Shown: piece after piece, positions 1 to 8,886 of the stretch
How the letters are laid out: every line of letters begins with the position of its first letter
Numbering within the stretch: the stretch's first letter is position 1
Origin: Halovenus halobia
GTDB taxonomy: Archaea > Halobacteriota > Halobacteria > Halobacteriales > Haloarculaceae
DNA: 64,000 bases
Assembly (NCBI RefSeq): GCF_051414135.1
Contig: NZ_JBLKOA010000008.1
Coordinates: forward strand, 1 to 64,000
Reading direction: 5' to 3'
Position numbers and translations under genes: made by a program
The notes under the pieces: model-generated
Databases searched by the model: none
What the model was told of the DNA's origin: nothing
What the model saw: the letters and a program-made list of their open reading frames with translations, nothing else

Positions 1-116
1 AAGCCGATGCTGAAAATCAGCAAACGACGCTTGGAACGTATGCGTCTTGAAACCTGAAACGGCGAAGCCGGGAATCCTTTGCCGGGATTCCTCCGCCTTC
101 AGGCGGAGGAGGAGGT
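1..116 (+). mobile_element. Probable right end of an IS200/IS605 (IS1341-type) element
   Basis: No gene is readable here. A perfect 8-bp stem with a TTCA loop lies at 90-109 (CCTCCGCC / GGCGGAGG), just downstream of a GAATCC...GGATTCC-rich stretch, and the block ends in GGAGGTCAAT. Haloarchaeal IS605/IS1341 elements typically end in such a GC-rich hairpin followed by a ..GTCAA terminus, and in active elements this end also encodes the TnpB guide RNA scaffold. The tnpB gene would lie to the left of the window. The call rests on pattern recognition only; a simple terminator hairpin is the alternative. Confidence 0.5.
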
Positions 117-176
117 CAATCTCGAACAATAACCCGGACACGAACTTCTATGACGGCGGCCGTCGACTGTGCTCGT

Positions 177-758
177 ATGTCCGACTCAGAACCACCGATG
201 ACGCGCTTTCCCGTTCCGGATCTCGAGGACCTGCCCGAAGACATCCGTGAGCATATCGAGGAAGAGACCGAACGCTCCGGGTTTATGCCCAACGTCATGC
301 GCGCGTTCGCCTACGCCCCCCACCAGTACCGGGCGTTTTTCGACTATCACGACGCCATTGTCGAGCACTCGCCGCTAGAGCGCGAAGAAATCGAGATGAT
401 TATCGTGGCGGTCAGCGGCGCGAACAACTGCCTGTACTGTGTCGTTGCCCACGGCGCGCTGGCCCGCATCTACGCGAAAGACCCGCTCATCGCCGAGCAG
501 CTGGCGACCGACCATACCGCCGCGAACATCAACGACGCCCACCGTGCGATGTGTGACGTGGCGGTCAAACTGACCGAATCGCCCGGCAGTATCGAGGAGT
601 CGGATTTCGAGCGACTCCGCGAACACGGCTTCAGCGAGCAGGAAATCTGGGACATTGGCAGTCTTACCGCACTCTTCAACCTCTCGAATCGGATGGCCAC
701 CTTCGCCGATATGCGACCGAACGAGGAGTTCTATACGCTGGGTCGCGGCGGGGAGTAA
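177..758 (+). CDS. Peroxidase-related / AhpD-like (carboxymuconolactone decarboxylase family) protein
   Basis: A 193-residue protein of the AhpD/CMD fold. The helix segment with Cys85-x-x-Cys88 and His92 (NNCLYCVVAHGA) is the AhpD redox signature, in which the CxxC pair is the peroxidatic/resolving dithiol and the His a proton relay. The length fits the uncharacterised peroxidase-related subgroup. I use the ATG at 177 because conserved-looking sequence starts there; an ATG at 150 would add nine poorly conserved residues. A role in peroxide or thiol homeostasis is a family-level inference, and the reductant is unknown. The gene stands alone, with the next gene starting 116 nt downstream from its own promoter. 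Confidence 0.8.
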   Translation: MSDSEPPMTRFPVPDLEDLPEDIREHIEEETERSGFMPNVMRAFAYAPHQYRAFFDYHDAIVEHSPLEREEIEMIIVAVSGANNCLYCVVAHGALARIYAKDPLIAEQLATDHTAANINDAHRAMCDVAVKLTESPGSIEESDFERLREHGFSEQEIWDIGSLTALFNLSNRMATFADMRPNEEFYTLGRGGE

Positions 759-844
759 CAGGGCTGCACTGCCGATACAGAGTGTACTCCGTAACGGGGG
801 TTGACGCCACCGGAGATGGAGTGTGTCGAGCGGTAGCTACATTC

Positions 845-850
845 TTATAA
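845..850 (+). promoter_or_regulatory. Box A (TATA) of the hybrid sensor kinase gene
   Basis: TTATAA centred about 27 nt upstream of the GTG at 875. This is the spacing expected for a leaderless haloarchaeal transcript, and it supports the GTG as the start of the kinase gene. Confidence 0.55.
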
Positions 851-874
851 TTCCACACATTAACAGCCACTAAC

Positions 875-3172
875 GTGAGTGATACAGCGGATATTCAGGT
901 TCTACACGTTGACGACGACCCGGCCGTGACCGAGATTACGGCCGAGGTTCTCGAACGCGAGCGCGACCGGCTGGATGTCGACACTGCACACAGTGCGAGC
1001 GAGGGTGCAGACACACTCGCTGCCGAGTCCTTCGACTGCATTGTCTGTGATTACCAGATGCCCGGGCAGACTGGCCTCGAGTTTCTCGAGACGATTCGCG
1101 AGGAGTATCCCGAGTTGCCGTTTATTCTCTACACGGGCCGAGGGAGCGAGGCGGTCGCTAGCGACGCTATCGCTGCCGGCGCAACCGATTATCTGCAGAA
1201 AGCCAGCGGCACCGAGCAGTACGAACTGCTGGCGAACCGGATTGAAAACGCCGTCGAGCAGTATCGCTCCCACCAGCGTGCGACCGAATTGAACCGAATT
1301 CACAACATTACCGGAGAGATCAAACAGGCGCTCGTCCGGGCAGATTCGCGGGTAGAAGTCGAAACACGAACCTGCGAGATATTCAGTCAGTCTGAGCCCT
1401 ACATGTTTGCCTGGATTGGCGACCATAAAACCGACTCCGAGCAGCTCGAACCACGGGCCTGGGCAGGCGTCGAGGAAGGGTATCTGGAGAATATCACCGT
1501 CACTGCCGATGACACCGAGACTGGCCAGGGGCCCGGTGGGACTGCAGTTCGCGAGCGACGGGTTGCCGTCTCGCAGAACATCCACGAGGACGCGGAGTTC
1601 GAACCCTGGCGTGGCAATGCCCTCGAACGTGGCTATCAGGCGGTTGCCGCTGTCCCGCTGGAGTACGAACAGACACTGTACGGGGTTCTTGGCGTCTACT
1701 CGGCGCGACCGTATGCCTTCGACGAGGAGGAACGCGAGTTGCTCGCAGAACTCGGCGGTGACGTTGCCCACGCAATCCACTCACTGGAACTACAGGCAAC
1801 CCTCCGTGCCGAACGCGAGTTCATCGAACAGGCGCTCAGTGAGGTTCGGGATATCTTCTACGTGGCCGACACTGATGGCACGTTGCGCCGATGGAACGAC
1901 CGGGCGGTGGCCGTCTCTGGCTATTCCGAGGACGAACTCGACGGCATGGCTGTGACCGACTTCTTCGGCAAAGAGGACCAGTCCCGAGTGCTCGAGGCAC
2001 TTGACGAGGCGCTGACAACCGGCGAATCTGTCGTCGAGGCTGCGTTTCTGACGGCCGATGGCGACAGCATTCCTTACGAGTTCAAAGGCTCACGCCTCAC
2101 CGATACCGACGGGGACGTGGTTGGTGTCATCGGCGTCGGGCGGGATATCTCTGACCGACAACAGCGCGAGCGAGAACTGCAGCGCTACGAGACGATTGTC
2201 GAAGCTATTGGCGACCCCGTGTATCGACTCGACGCCGAGGGCAACTGCACGTTCGTGAACGACGCGCTTGTCGAGATGACCGGATACGAACCTGCAGACC
2301 TGCGCGGCGAGCACGTCTCGATGGCGGTCCCCGACGAACACGTCGAGCGAGGACGAGAGGTCGTCCGGCAACTACTGGACGAAGAGCACCCCAACTCGCT
2401 GACGTGGGAGATGGAACTCCACACGACCAGCGGCGATGTCATTCCCGTCGAGAATCACGTCGCATTAGTCCCCTCGGAAGACGGATTCCGCGGAACTGCA
2501 GGTGTCATTCGTGACATCACTGACCGAAAACAACGAAAGCGCGACCTCGAGGAAAAGAACCAGCGTCTCGACGAATTTGCTGGCATCGTCAGCCACGACC
2601 TTCGAAACCCACTGAATGTGGCCCAACTCCGACTCGAACTGGCTCGCCAAGAGTGTCCCAGCGAACATCTCGATGACGTGGCCCACGCCCACGAGCGGAT
2701 GGAAACGCTCATCGACGATGTGCTGGCAGTTGCGCGGCAGGGCGACGATGTCGATGAAACTCAGGCTGTCAATCTGGCGACCCTCGCCGACAGTTGCTGG
2801 CGAACTGTCGAGACGGCCGACGCGACGCTCCGAACCGAGACAGAGCAGACGATTCGAGCCAACTCGGGTCGACTCAAGCAACTGCTGGAAAACCTGTTCA
2901 GCAATGCGGTGGCCCACGGAGGCGACGACGTGACCGTGACGATTGGCTCCATCGACAGTGGCGGCTTCTACATCGAAGACGATGGTCCCGGAGTCCCCGA
3001 GGACGCTCGGGACAGGCTGTTTGAGGCGGGCTACTCGACCACGACGGATGGGACCGGCTTCGGGCTGAATATCGTCCAGGCGATTGCCGACGCCCACGGC
3101 TGGACGATTGCTGTCACTGACAGCGACGCTGGCGGCGCACGATTCGAGATTACCGGTGTCGAGTTCGCTTGA
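875..3172 (+). CDS. Receiver-GAF-PAS-PAS hybrid sensor histidine kinase
   Basis: A 765-residue soluble signalling protein. Residues 6-125 are a response-regulator receiver: acidic cluster D13-D15, phospho-acceptor D59 in CDYQMPG, and the TGRGSE segment. A GAF domain follows at about 140-300, then two PAS/PAC domains (about 310-430 and 430-555). The HisKA dimerisation box has the phospho-His at 574 (SHDLRNPL). The HATPase lobe carries the N box (ENLFSNAVAHG), the G1 motif (EDDGPGVP) and the G2 motif (GTGFGLNIV). No membrane segment is present, so it should sense a cytoplasmic or diffusible cue. This N-terminal-receiver layout is common in haloarchaea and output targets are rarely known. The partner regulator is not encoded nearby. 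GTG start. Confidence 0.92.
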   Translation: MSDTADIQVLHVDDDPAVTEITAEVLERERDRLDVDTAHSASEGADTLAAESFDCIVCDYQMPGQTGLEFLETIREEYPELPFILYTGRGSEAVASDAIAAGATDYLQKASGTEQYELLANRIENAVEQYRSHQRATELNRIHNITGEIKQALVRADSRVEVETRTCEIFSQSEPYMFAWIGDHKTDSEQLEPRAWAGVEEGYLENITVTADDTETGQGPGGTAVRERRVAVSQNIHEDAEFEPWRGNALERGYQAVAAVPLEYEQTLYGVLGVYSARPYAFDEEERELLAELGGDVAHAIHSLELQATLRAEREFIEQALSEVRDIFYVADTDGTLRRWNDRAVAVSGYSEDELDGMAVTDFFGKEDQSRVLEALDEALTTGESVVEAAFLTADGDSIPYEFKGSRLTDTDGDVVGVIGVGRDISDRQQRERELQRYETIVEAIGDPVYRLDAEGNCTFVNDALVEMTGYEPADLRGEHVSMAVPDEHVERGREVVRQLLDEEHPNSLTWEMELHTTSGDVIPVENHVALVPSEDGFRGTAGVIRDITDRKQRKRDLEEKNQRLDEFAGIVSHDLRNPLNVAQLRLELARQECPSEHLDDVAHAHERMETLIDDVLAVARQGDDVDETQAVNLATLADSCWRTVETADATLRTETEQTIRANSGRLKQLLENLFSNAVAHGGDDVTVTIGSIDSGGFYIEDDGPGVPEDARDRLFEAGYSTTTDGTGFGLNIVQAIADAHGWTIAVTDSDAGGARFEITGVEFA

Positions 3173-3184
3173 GGCCCGACGAAG

Positions 3185-4228
3185 TTACTCCTGCTCGGGT
3201 CGCCGACGGTCACGCCGCTTTGCGAGCACGCGTGTAAGGCCCTTCCCCGGGCCGCCGTCAATTGGCCACCCACCCTGTCGCCATGTCGGCGGCTCTGGCT
3301 CGAACGCTCCACAGGAACTGCTGCACTGCCGCGGCGTCTGGTGGCAGTTTTTGGTCCGACAGACCGGCCGAAAGGCCGCGTCTGTCTCAGCAATTTCGAA
3401 GTGCCGGCAGTCCGAGCGCATCGAGTCGATGTACGAGCGCCAGCCGCGTTCGTAGGCACGCTCGGCTATCTCTCGTCGCTTTCCGGCCTTCCAGTCTGGG
3501 CTGTCGTACTCGAACCGACAGGCGGAGGCGTCGTGGTTGCCGCCGGAGGGCCGCTCGAGGATTCGCGTGCCTGGCTTCTCGACCGGGAGTCGTTTGGGTT
3601 GCCAGCGAACTGTCGCGGCGTCGGGACCGCGCCGTGTCGGGTCGATGCTCAGCACGCCAGCCTCGACTGGCAGGTCTTCGAGCAGGACTCGGGGAATCCG
3701 TTCGTCCGTCCGCTCGGTGGCGACCCACACTTCGTCGGCCAATGCGAGCGCAACGTCGCTGTGCAGTTGGTCGGCCAACTGGCGGGCAGCGCTGGCGTCG
3801 AGGTCGGGCTTGTTCTCGATGGCGACGATTCGCTCGACCCACTCTGGATACTCGAACTGGCGGCGGAGTTCGATCCGGTTGCCCTGCCTGCGGCGTTCGA
3901 TGACGCCGCGGTCGGCAGCGCGATGGACTGCCTCCCGGACGTACCGCCACGGGTAGCCGGGGTCGGGCAGGCAATCCTGGTACCACGCCCACTCTTCGGG
4001 GGCGTGACGGACCACGTGTAGCAGGTCGCTGTCGAGTCGTTGCGCGCCAAACTTGGCGCGCTGGCGCAGTCCCTCGGGGTCGCAGACGAGTACGAGCGTA
4101 TCCCAGCGTCGGTGTTTCGTCCCGAGTTGCCGAGCGACAACCAGTGGCTGCTCGCGCTCGCGTCCCGGTGGCCAGTGCTCTTCGGTGTACTGGCAGACAC
4201 TCAACTCGAAGCCAAACTCGCTGTCCAC
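3185..4228 (-). CDS. DUF5787-type halobacterial protein
   Basis: A 347-residue protein with a GTG start, converging on the kinase gene with 12 nt between their ends. The N-terminus (EFGFELSVCQY), the WVERIVAIENKPDLD region and a C-terminal Cys-rich segment (about residues 285-310, including CRTKNC and CSSSC) match my memory of the halobacterial DUF5787 family. The IENKPD stretch resembles a restriction-endonuclease-like E-x-K core, and the cysteines could bind zinc; both points are guesses from sequence. Function is unknown. Confidence 0.65.
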   Translation of the reverse strand: MDSEFGFELSVCQYTEEHWPPGREREQPLVVARQLGTKHRRWDTLVLVCDPEGLRQRAKFGAQRLDSDLLHVVRHAPEEWAWYQDCLPDPGYPWRYVREAVHRAADRGVIERRRQGNRIELRRQFEYPEWVERIVAIENKPDLDASAARQLADQLHSDVALALADEVWVATERTDERIPRVLLEDLPVEAGVLSIDPTRRGPDAATVRWQPKRLPVEKPGTRILERPSGGNHDASACRFEYDSPDWKAGKRREIAERAYERGWRSYIDSMRSDCRHFEIAETDAAFRPVCRTKNCHQTPRQCSSSCGAFEPEPPTWRQGGWPIDGGPGKGLTRVLAKRRDRRRPEQE

Positions 4229-4308
4229 ACCGGAAGTCAGCCCCTGCGTGAAATTGAAGCTATCGGCCCAGCATGGCTTACTTGACGCTGTAACCCGAAC
4301 GACTGGCT

Positions 4309-4623
4309 ATGGCAACAATCGACCCCCACTCTCTGTTCCCGAACGACCGAACAGTCGAAGCCGTTGCGGCCGGCAAGATGACACAGATTCACCGCGGCCA
4401 GCAGTACGCCGAGGAAGGCGACACCTTCGAACTTGACGGCGAGACGTTCGAGGTGGTCGACGTGACTGAACGGACACTCGGCGATATGACCGACGAGGAC
4501 GCTCGCCGGGAAGGCTCTGAGGACCTGGATTCGTACAAAGAGCGGATGGTTCGTGCCCACGGCGGCAACTTCGAGTGGAACGACGACGCCGAAGTCATCC
4601 GCCACCGCGTCGCGAAACAGTAG
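4309..4623 (+). CDS. ASCH-domain protein
   Basis: A 104-residue single-domain protein with the ASCH (PUA-like beta-barrel) pattern. It shows an N-terminal G-K-M-T segment (AAGKMTQIHRGQQYA) and a central FEVVDVTERTLGDMTDEDARREG stretch, typical of the strand-loop-helix where ASCH proteins bind RNA or a nucleotide. Family members bind RNA or modified nucleosides, and some have hydrolase activity. No partner gene is evident: the left neighbour is divergent and the right neighbour abuts its stop codon on the other strand. Confidence 0.75.
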   Translation: MATIDPHSLFPNDRTVEAVAAGKMTQIHRGQQYAEEGDTFELDGETFEVVDVTERTLGDMTDEDARREGSEDLDSYKERMVRAHGGNFEWNDDAEVIRHRVAKQ

Positions 4624-5091
4624 CTACACCAGCGGCTCGCTCTCGCCGTAGGTTGCGAGAACGACCGCAGTCGTATACTCGTCGGGTGCCGACTCGGCGG
4701 TCACAATCTCTGTCTCGACATCGCCGTAATCTAAGTCGCGGATGTAACAGCCACGCTCGATACCCGCCCGGAGCAGTTCGCCGACCGTCTCGGGGTCGGT
4801 GTCGGCGACTTCGTAGAAGACGCCCGTGCCATCCTCGCCGCGAACCCACGCCAACCCGGCGGCGGCGCGGGCCCCCGGCGGGCTCGTCTGGCGGGCCAGC
4901 ACCACATCAACTGCGTTGCCGGTCGAGCCAAGGTCTGGTGCGGAGCCGACTCGCTGCAGGTCGACACCGGCCGGAATCACAGACGAGAGTTCGCGCAGAT
5001 TGTACTGGTGGACTCCGGCGTCAGCCAGCGCCAGGTCGAACGACGCTTTCTCGGTGGAAGCGTGACCGGTTCCCCAGACGAGCCGAATCAT
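4624..5091 (-). CDS. pdaD: Pyruvoyl-dependent arginine decarboxylase
   Basis: A 155-residue proenzyme that decarboxylates arginine to agmatine. The self-cleavage site is the Ser36-Ser37 pair in LRELSSVIPAG, aligned with the SSIMP site of the Methanocaldococcus jannaschii enzyme. Cleavage there yields a short beta chain and an alpha chain whose first serine becomes the pyruvoyl group. A conserved Glu follows in the VFYEVAD strand. In archaea agmatine supplies agmatidine for the tRNA-Ile2 wobble base as well as polyamines. I start at the ATG at 5091 (MIRLVWGTG); the ATG at 5103 is only four codons upstream. The gene ends directly against the ASCH stop codon. Confidence 0.9.
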   Translation of the reverse strand: MIRLVWGTGHASTEKASFDLALADAGVHQYNLRELSSVIPAGVDLQRVGSAPDLGSTGNAVDVVLARQTSPPGARAAAGLAWVRGEDGTGVFYEVADTDPETVGELLRAGIERGCYIRDLDYGDVETEIVTAESAPDEYTTAVVLATYGESEPLV

Positions 5092-5178
5092 ACACGTTCT
5101 CACCTTCCGAGCGGTTTCAGCGTAGCGATTCGAGCCAGACCAGAACGTTGAGGACCCTCGGCGGCGACAGAGTCGGTA

Positions 5179-6732
5179 GTGGCAGACGAGCCGCCTGATA
5201 CTGCCGAGGACCCCTCCGCAGCGCCCACTCCGAGTGACGACACTTCCGACACCGAAGACGACTCAGACTCCGAGCAGTCCATCACCGAAGGGAGTCTCCT
5301 GCGACCGCTGTTCCGACTCGCGTGGCCAATTGTCGTCATCCAGCTGTTGCAGGTCATGTACAACGTCGTCGACACGCTGTATCTCGGCCGGCTCTCCGCG
5401 GACGCTGTTGCGGCGATCAGTCTCTCCTTTCCACTTATCTTCCTGCTCGTCTCCGTCGCCGCCGGATTCACCACAGCCGGCGCGATTCTCGTTGCGCAGT
5501 ACACTGGCGCAGAAGGCGACCGCTCGGCGGGGCTCGTTGCTGGTCAGACAGTCGTCTTCGTCAGCACGCTGTCGCTGGTTATCGCCGTCGTCGGCTTCGT
5601 CTTTACCCGGCCGGGGCTGAGACTGCTCCCGACTGCGACCGAGACCGGTGACCGAATCATTCCGCTGGCGGCGGCGTACATGGAGATTTTCTTCATCGGG
5701 ATTCCGTTCCTGTTCGGCTTTTTTGTCTTCTCGGCGCTGCTGCGCGGGTACGGCGACACCCGCACGCCGATGTACATCATGGTTCTCTCGGTGGTGCTCA
5801 ACATCATCCTCAATCCGTTCCTGATCTTTGGCTTCGCCGGCAACCCACTGTTGAACGTCCTCTTTCTGGACGGCCTCCAGTCGTCGCTGTTCTCGGCGAC
5901 TGGCTTCACCGGCTTCGGGGTTCGCGGGGCAGCGCTGGCGACGATTATCGCTCGCGGCGCAGCGAGCGTGATTGGGCTGTATCTGCTCTTCGGAACAACC
6001 ATTGGACCACAAGTTCGGCTCGAACACCTTCGCCCGAATTTCGAGTTCATGGCCGACATTGTCAGGCTCGGCGTGCCGAGTATGGTCGAGAACTCGATGA
6101 ATGCGCTGGCACAGATTACACTCATCGCCATCGTCGTTGGCTTCTCGCCGGCAGTGGTCGCCGCCTACGGCCTCGGCAACCGCATCGTCTCGCTGGTCTT
6201 TCTCCCCGCGATGGGACTCGGTCGGGCCATTGACACGATGGTCGGCCAGAATCTCGGTGCGAACCGCTCCGACCGGGCCGCTCGCTCGGTGTATCTCGCC
6301 GTCTCGACAGCAGCAGGCGTGATGGTGCTGGTTGCTGTCGTCGTGGTTGCCGCCACGGAACCGCTGGTGGGTGTCTTCCTCGGCGATGTCCCCAACGCGG
6401 CTGAGACGATTGCCAGCGGTGTCGAGTACGTCCGCATCCGCTCGGTAGAATTTGCCTTCATCGGCATTACGCAGGTTATCCTCGGCGCGTTCCGCGGTGC
6501 CGGCAACACGAAGACGGCGATGACCATCTCAATTATCACGCTGTGGATCGGTCGCGTTGGCACTGTCTGCCTGCTCGTCTTTGGCTTTGGCTTCGGCGAG
6601 CGTGGTATCTGGATTGGAATGGCTGTCGGGAACATTCTCGGCACGGCAGTCGCTATCCCGTGGTTCCTGCGTGGTGGCTGGAAAGACGCGTACATCGACG
6701 AGACGGGCAACGGCGTTGCCGCCGACGACTAA
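5179..6732 (+). CDS. MATE-family multidrug/Na+ antiporter
   Basis: A 517-residue membrane protein with an acidic cytoplasmic N-terminal tail of about 35 residues and then about 12 hydrophobic segments arranged as two homologous halves. The first half opens with LFRLAWPIVVIQLLQVMYNVVDTLYLG, whose P-x-x-x-x-x-L and D-T-x-x-x-G elements are typical of MATE (NorM/DinF) exporters. These couple efflux of organic cations to H+ or Na+ entry, and Na+ is plausible in a halophile. Substrate unknown. GTG start. Its 3' end overlaps the stop codon of the convergent membrane-protein gene by 4 nt. Confidence 0.9.
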   Translation: MADEPPDTAEDPSAAPTPSDDTSDTEDDSDSEQSITEGSLLRPLFRLAWPIVVIQLLQVMYNVVDTLYLGRLSADAVAAISLSFPLIFLLVSVAAGFTTAGAILVAQYTGAEGDRSAGLVAGQTVVFVSTLSLVIAVVGFVFTRPGLRLLPTATETGDRIIPLAAAYMEIFFIGIPFLFGFFVFSALLRGYGDTRTPMYIMVLSVVLNIILNPFLIFGFAGNPLLNVLFLDGLQSSLFSATGFTGFGVRGAALATIIARGAASVIGLYLLFGTTIGPQVRLEHLRPNFEFMADIVRLGVPSMVENSMNALAQITLIAIVVGFSPAVVAAYGLGNRIVSLVFLPAMGLGRAIDTMVGQNLGANRSDRAARSVYLAVSTAAGVMVLVAVVVVAATEPLVGVFLGDVPNAAETIASGVEYVRIRSVEFAFIGITQVILGAFRGAGNTKTAMTISIITLWIGRVGTVCLLVFGFGFGERGIWIGMAVGNILGTAVAIPWFLRGGWKDAYIDETGNGVAADD

Positions 6733-7382
6733 CGACGTTGCGATAGCCGTCCAATCCCGACGAGCAGAAACGCCAACACGAGAAAGAACGCGCCGATGCC
6801 AGCCACGCTCGTGAGGACGAACTCGTAGCCGTACTCAGCCACGTCCAGGAACGGGTACGGATAGCTGTTGGCGAGTTCACCCCGAACGAGGACGAACGCT
6901 GTGTACCCGGCCGGATAGGAGAGCCACACCGGCGGCCCACGCCACGAGAGGGCTGACTTTGGCGTGACGAGCCACCAGTAACCTACGAAGGCAACTGGCA
7001 CAACGTAGTGCAACAGGAGATTGAGTATCAAGTCGAGACTGAGTGGACTCCACCCACTCCGGAGCAACAGTTCGTAGACGAGCGCAACGAGCGCGATGCT
7101 CGCGGCGGCCCCGGTGACGACGCCCGGGCGGCGGAAAAATCGCCCTGGACGGGAGTTCGGAGCAACGAGCGGGAGCGTCACCGCAAGCGCAACGACGATG
7201 TTCGTCCAGTAGGTAAAAAAGCCGCTGAACACGAGTATTCCCTCTGGAATCGCTCCGAGACCGCTGCCGGCCGCGAGCAGGGTTCGCAGGAAGGAGGTCC
7301 CAACCGCGAACCAGCCAGCAATCGCAATCACTGTCGCCAACTGTACCGTCCGGTCCGTCTGCGTAATCGATGTTCCTGACAT
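6729..7382 (-). CDS. Pr6Pr-type integral membrane protein
   Basis: A 217-residue protein with six hydrophobic spans. The first loop (FFTYWTNIVVALAVTLPL) and the fourth span region (LHYVVPVAFVGYWWLVTPK) are hallmarks of the Pr6Pr (FAR-17a/AIG1-like) family. It is transcribed on the minus strand, starting only 2 nt past the stop of the UDG-family gene, so it is probably the last cistron of the operon that begins at 10,567. Bacterial and archaeal members have no established biochemical role; eukaryotic relatives (AIG1/ADTRP) are lipid hydrolases, so lipid-related activity is conceivable. Confidence 0.75.
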   Translation of the reverse strand: MSGTSITQTDRTVQLATVIAIAGWFAVGTSFLRTLLAAGSGLGAIPEGILVFSGFFTYWTNIVVALAVTLPLVAPNSRPGRFFRRPGVVTGAAASIALVALVYELLLRSGWSPLSLDLILNLLLHYVVPVAFVGYWWLVTPKSALSWRGPPVWLSYPAGYTAFVLVRGELANSYPYPFLDVAEYGYEFVLTSVAGIGAFFLVLAFLLVGIGRLSQRR

Positions 7383-7384
7383 TG

Positions 7385-8023
7385 TTAGCGGACGAAGTAC
7401 GGTTCGCCGTCTGGGAGAAATCGCCCGAGGTCTGAAATCTGGTGGTACTCCGAGGCGAGGAGGTTACGGAGGCGGTCAACCAGTGTCTGCTCGTCCTCCT
7501 TAGTCCACGCGTTGGGCGCTTTGATTGGGATAATCAGCCAGCCCGACCCGCGCTGTTCGGTCGCGTGCAGGTCGCCCATCTCACTCGCTCGGTCGGCGTC
7601 GAGTGCGGTGTACTGCTCGAAGACGTGTCTGGTTGCACGCTCACCAACAGGGAGCAGAACGTGGGCGGTGATTGCCCGAAGTTCGGCGTCGAAAAACGGT
7701 TCGAGGTCGGCGTACGACGACTCAGAGGGTTCGCCGTCGACGGCGCAGGCGTGAATGTACGAAAAGTACGTCCGTGCGGTGTCGACCCGGCCAGCACCGA
7801 GGTCGTACTCGTCGATGAGTCCGCCGCCGGCGAGCACCTCGAAAAATCGCGCTGACCACGGCTGGTCGGTGAACGGAATCTGTGTATCGAGGCCGCCGTG
7901 AACGTCTGGATGGTCGCCGATGACGTGAAAGTCGGCGTCCGTTGGGCCGTAGCCCGGGATAGACTGCTCACAGGGCGGACGCATGCCGAATGGGTTGCGG
8001 CTGCGGTCTGCGACAAACTCCAC
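7385..8023 (-). CDS. Uracil-DNA glycosylase superfamily protein (halobacterial type)
   Basis: A 212-residue protein of the UDG fold. The motif-1 strand is followed by GDHPDVHGG and PFTDQPW, then TYFSYIHAC and a late GWLIIPIKAPNAW strand. I use the GTG at 8023 (VEFVADRSRNPFG); longer versions run antisense into the neighbouring SDR gene and look non-coding. It is the fourth cistron of the fatty-acid-type operon, 44 nt after the SDR stop. A DNA-repair-fold protein in a catabolic operon is unusual, so co-regulation or simple read-through are both possible. Activity on uracil is not certain for this subgroup. Confidence 0.7.
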   Translation of the reverse strand: MEFVADRSRNPFGMRPPCEQSIPGYGPTDADFHVIGDHPDVHGGLDTQIPFTDQPWSARFFEVLAGGGLIDEYDLGAGRVDTARTYFSYIHACAVDGEPSESSYADLEPFFDAELRAITAHVLLPVGERATRHVFEQYTALDADRASEMGDLHATEQRGSGWLIIPIKAPNAWTKEDEQTLVDRLRNLLASEYHQISDLGRFLPDGEPYFVR

Positions 8024-8067
8024 ACCTGCGGTATGTCGGCGTCCGTCAAGGATATTTCGGGCGCAGC

Positions 8068-8886
8068 TCACCCGGGTACGGGCGAGAGCAACTGGCCGCC
8101 GTCGACGACAAAGTACGACCCAGTAACGTAGGCGGCCGCTGGACTCGCCAGAAAGACGGCCATCGGCACGCAGTCTGCGGGGGTTCCGAGTCTGTCCGCC
8201 GCGATGTCTTCTTTGACCAACTGCTCGGCAGTCGCCTCGTCCATCACCTCCATCACGCCCTCGGTCTTGATGACGCCCGGTGCAATGGTGTTCGCTCGCA
8301 CTCCGTATGGGGCCCACTCCGCGGCGACCGACTGCATCAGGTTGTGGACGCCGGCTTTCCCCGCGCCGGAGTGGGCATAGTACGGCGCACCGCGAACGGA
8401 GTTCGTCGCGCCCATCGAGAGAATCACGCCGCCGTCGCGGTCGAGCATTCGCTCGCCAACCTCGAAGGTACAGTAGGCGGTGCCGTCGAGAATCGTCCCG
8501 ACCACGGACCGCCAGCCGTTCGTCGAGAGGTGTTCGGAGGGCGTGAGAAAGTTCGCCCCGGCGTTGTTGATGAGCACCGTAATGGGACCGAGCTCGTCCT
8601 CGACGGTGTCGACCATCTCCTCGACACGGTCCGGGTCACGAACATCGACCGTGGTGGCACAGGCCGCACCGCCGCGCTCCTCGATTGCCTCGGCGGTCGG
8701 TTCGAGATGCTCCATCGACCGGCTGGCGATGGCCACGTCCGCGCCGTGGTCGGCGAAGGCCAGCGCGATCTGCTCGCCGATACCCGTCCCGCCGCCGGTG
8801 ATGAGTGCTGTCTCCCCTGCGAGCAGGTCATCGGCGAAGATCTCTGTACTGGGCGGTGTTTCGGGGAAGTGCTCGGTTCCGCTCAT
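8068..8886 (-). CDS. SDR-family oxidoreductase, 2,4-dienoyl-CoA reductase-like
   Basis: A 272-residue short-chain dehydrogenase. The dinucleotide motif TGGGTGIG is at residues 30-37 and the NNAG motif at about 107-110. The usual YxxxK is replaced: the Tyr position is Ser173 and the Lys is K177 (HSGAGKAG). Mitochondrial 2,4-dienoyl-CoA reductase also uses Ser and Lys at these positions instead of Tyr-x-x-x-Lys. This, with the crotonase and BKACE upstream, suggests an acyl-CoA substrate. The start (ATG 8886) overlaps the BKACE stop by 4 nt (ATGA), indicating translational coupling. The C-terminal DGGQ segment is the normal family end. Confidence 0.82.
   Translation of the reverse strand: MSGTEHFPETPPSTEIFADDLLAGETALITGGGTGIGEQIALAFADHGADVAIASRSMEHLEPTAEAIEERGGAACATTVDVRDPDRVEEMVDTVEDELGPITVLINNAGANFLTPSEHLSTNGWRSVVGTILDGTAYCTFEVGERMLDRDGGVILSMGATNSVRGAPYYAHSGAGKAGVHNLMQSVAAEWAPYGVRANTIAPGVIKTEGVMEVMDEATAEQLVKEDIAADRLGTPADCVPMAVFLASPAAAYVTGSYFVVDGGQLLSPVPG

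Noticed and set aside
902..1780. 292-residue minus-strand ORF
   Set aside because: Lies entirely opposite the receiver-kinase gene, whose motifs are unambiguous.
3341..4021. 226-residue plus-strand ORF opposite the DUF5787-type gene
   Set aside because: An antisense shadow created by high GC; the minus-strand frame has family-like sequence and normal composition.
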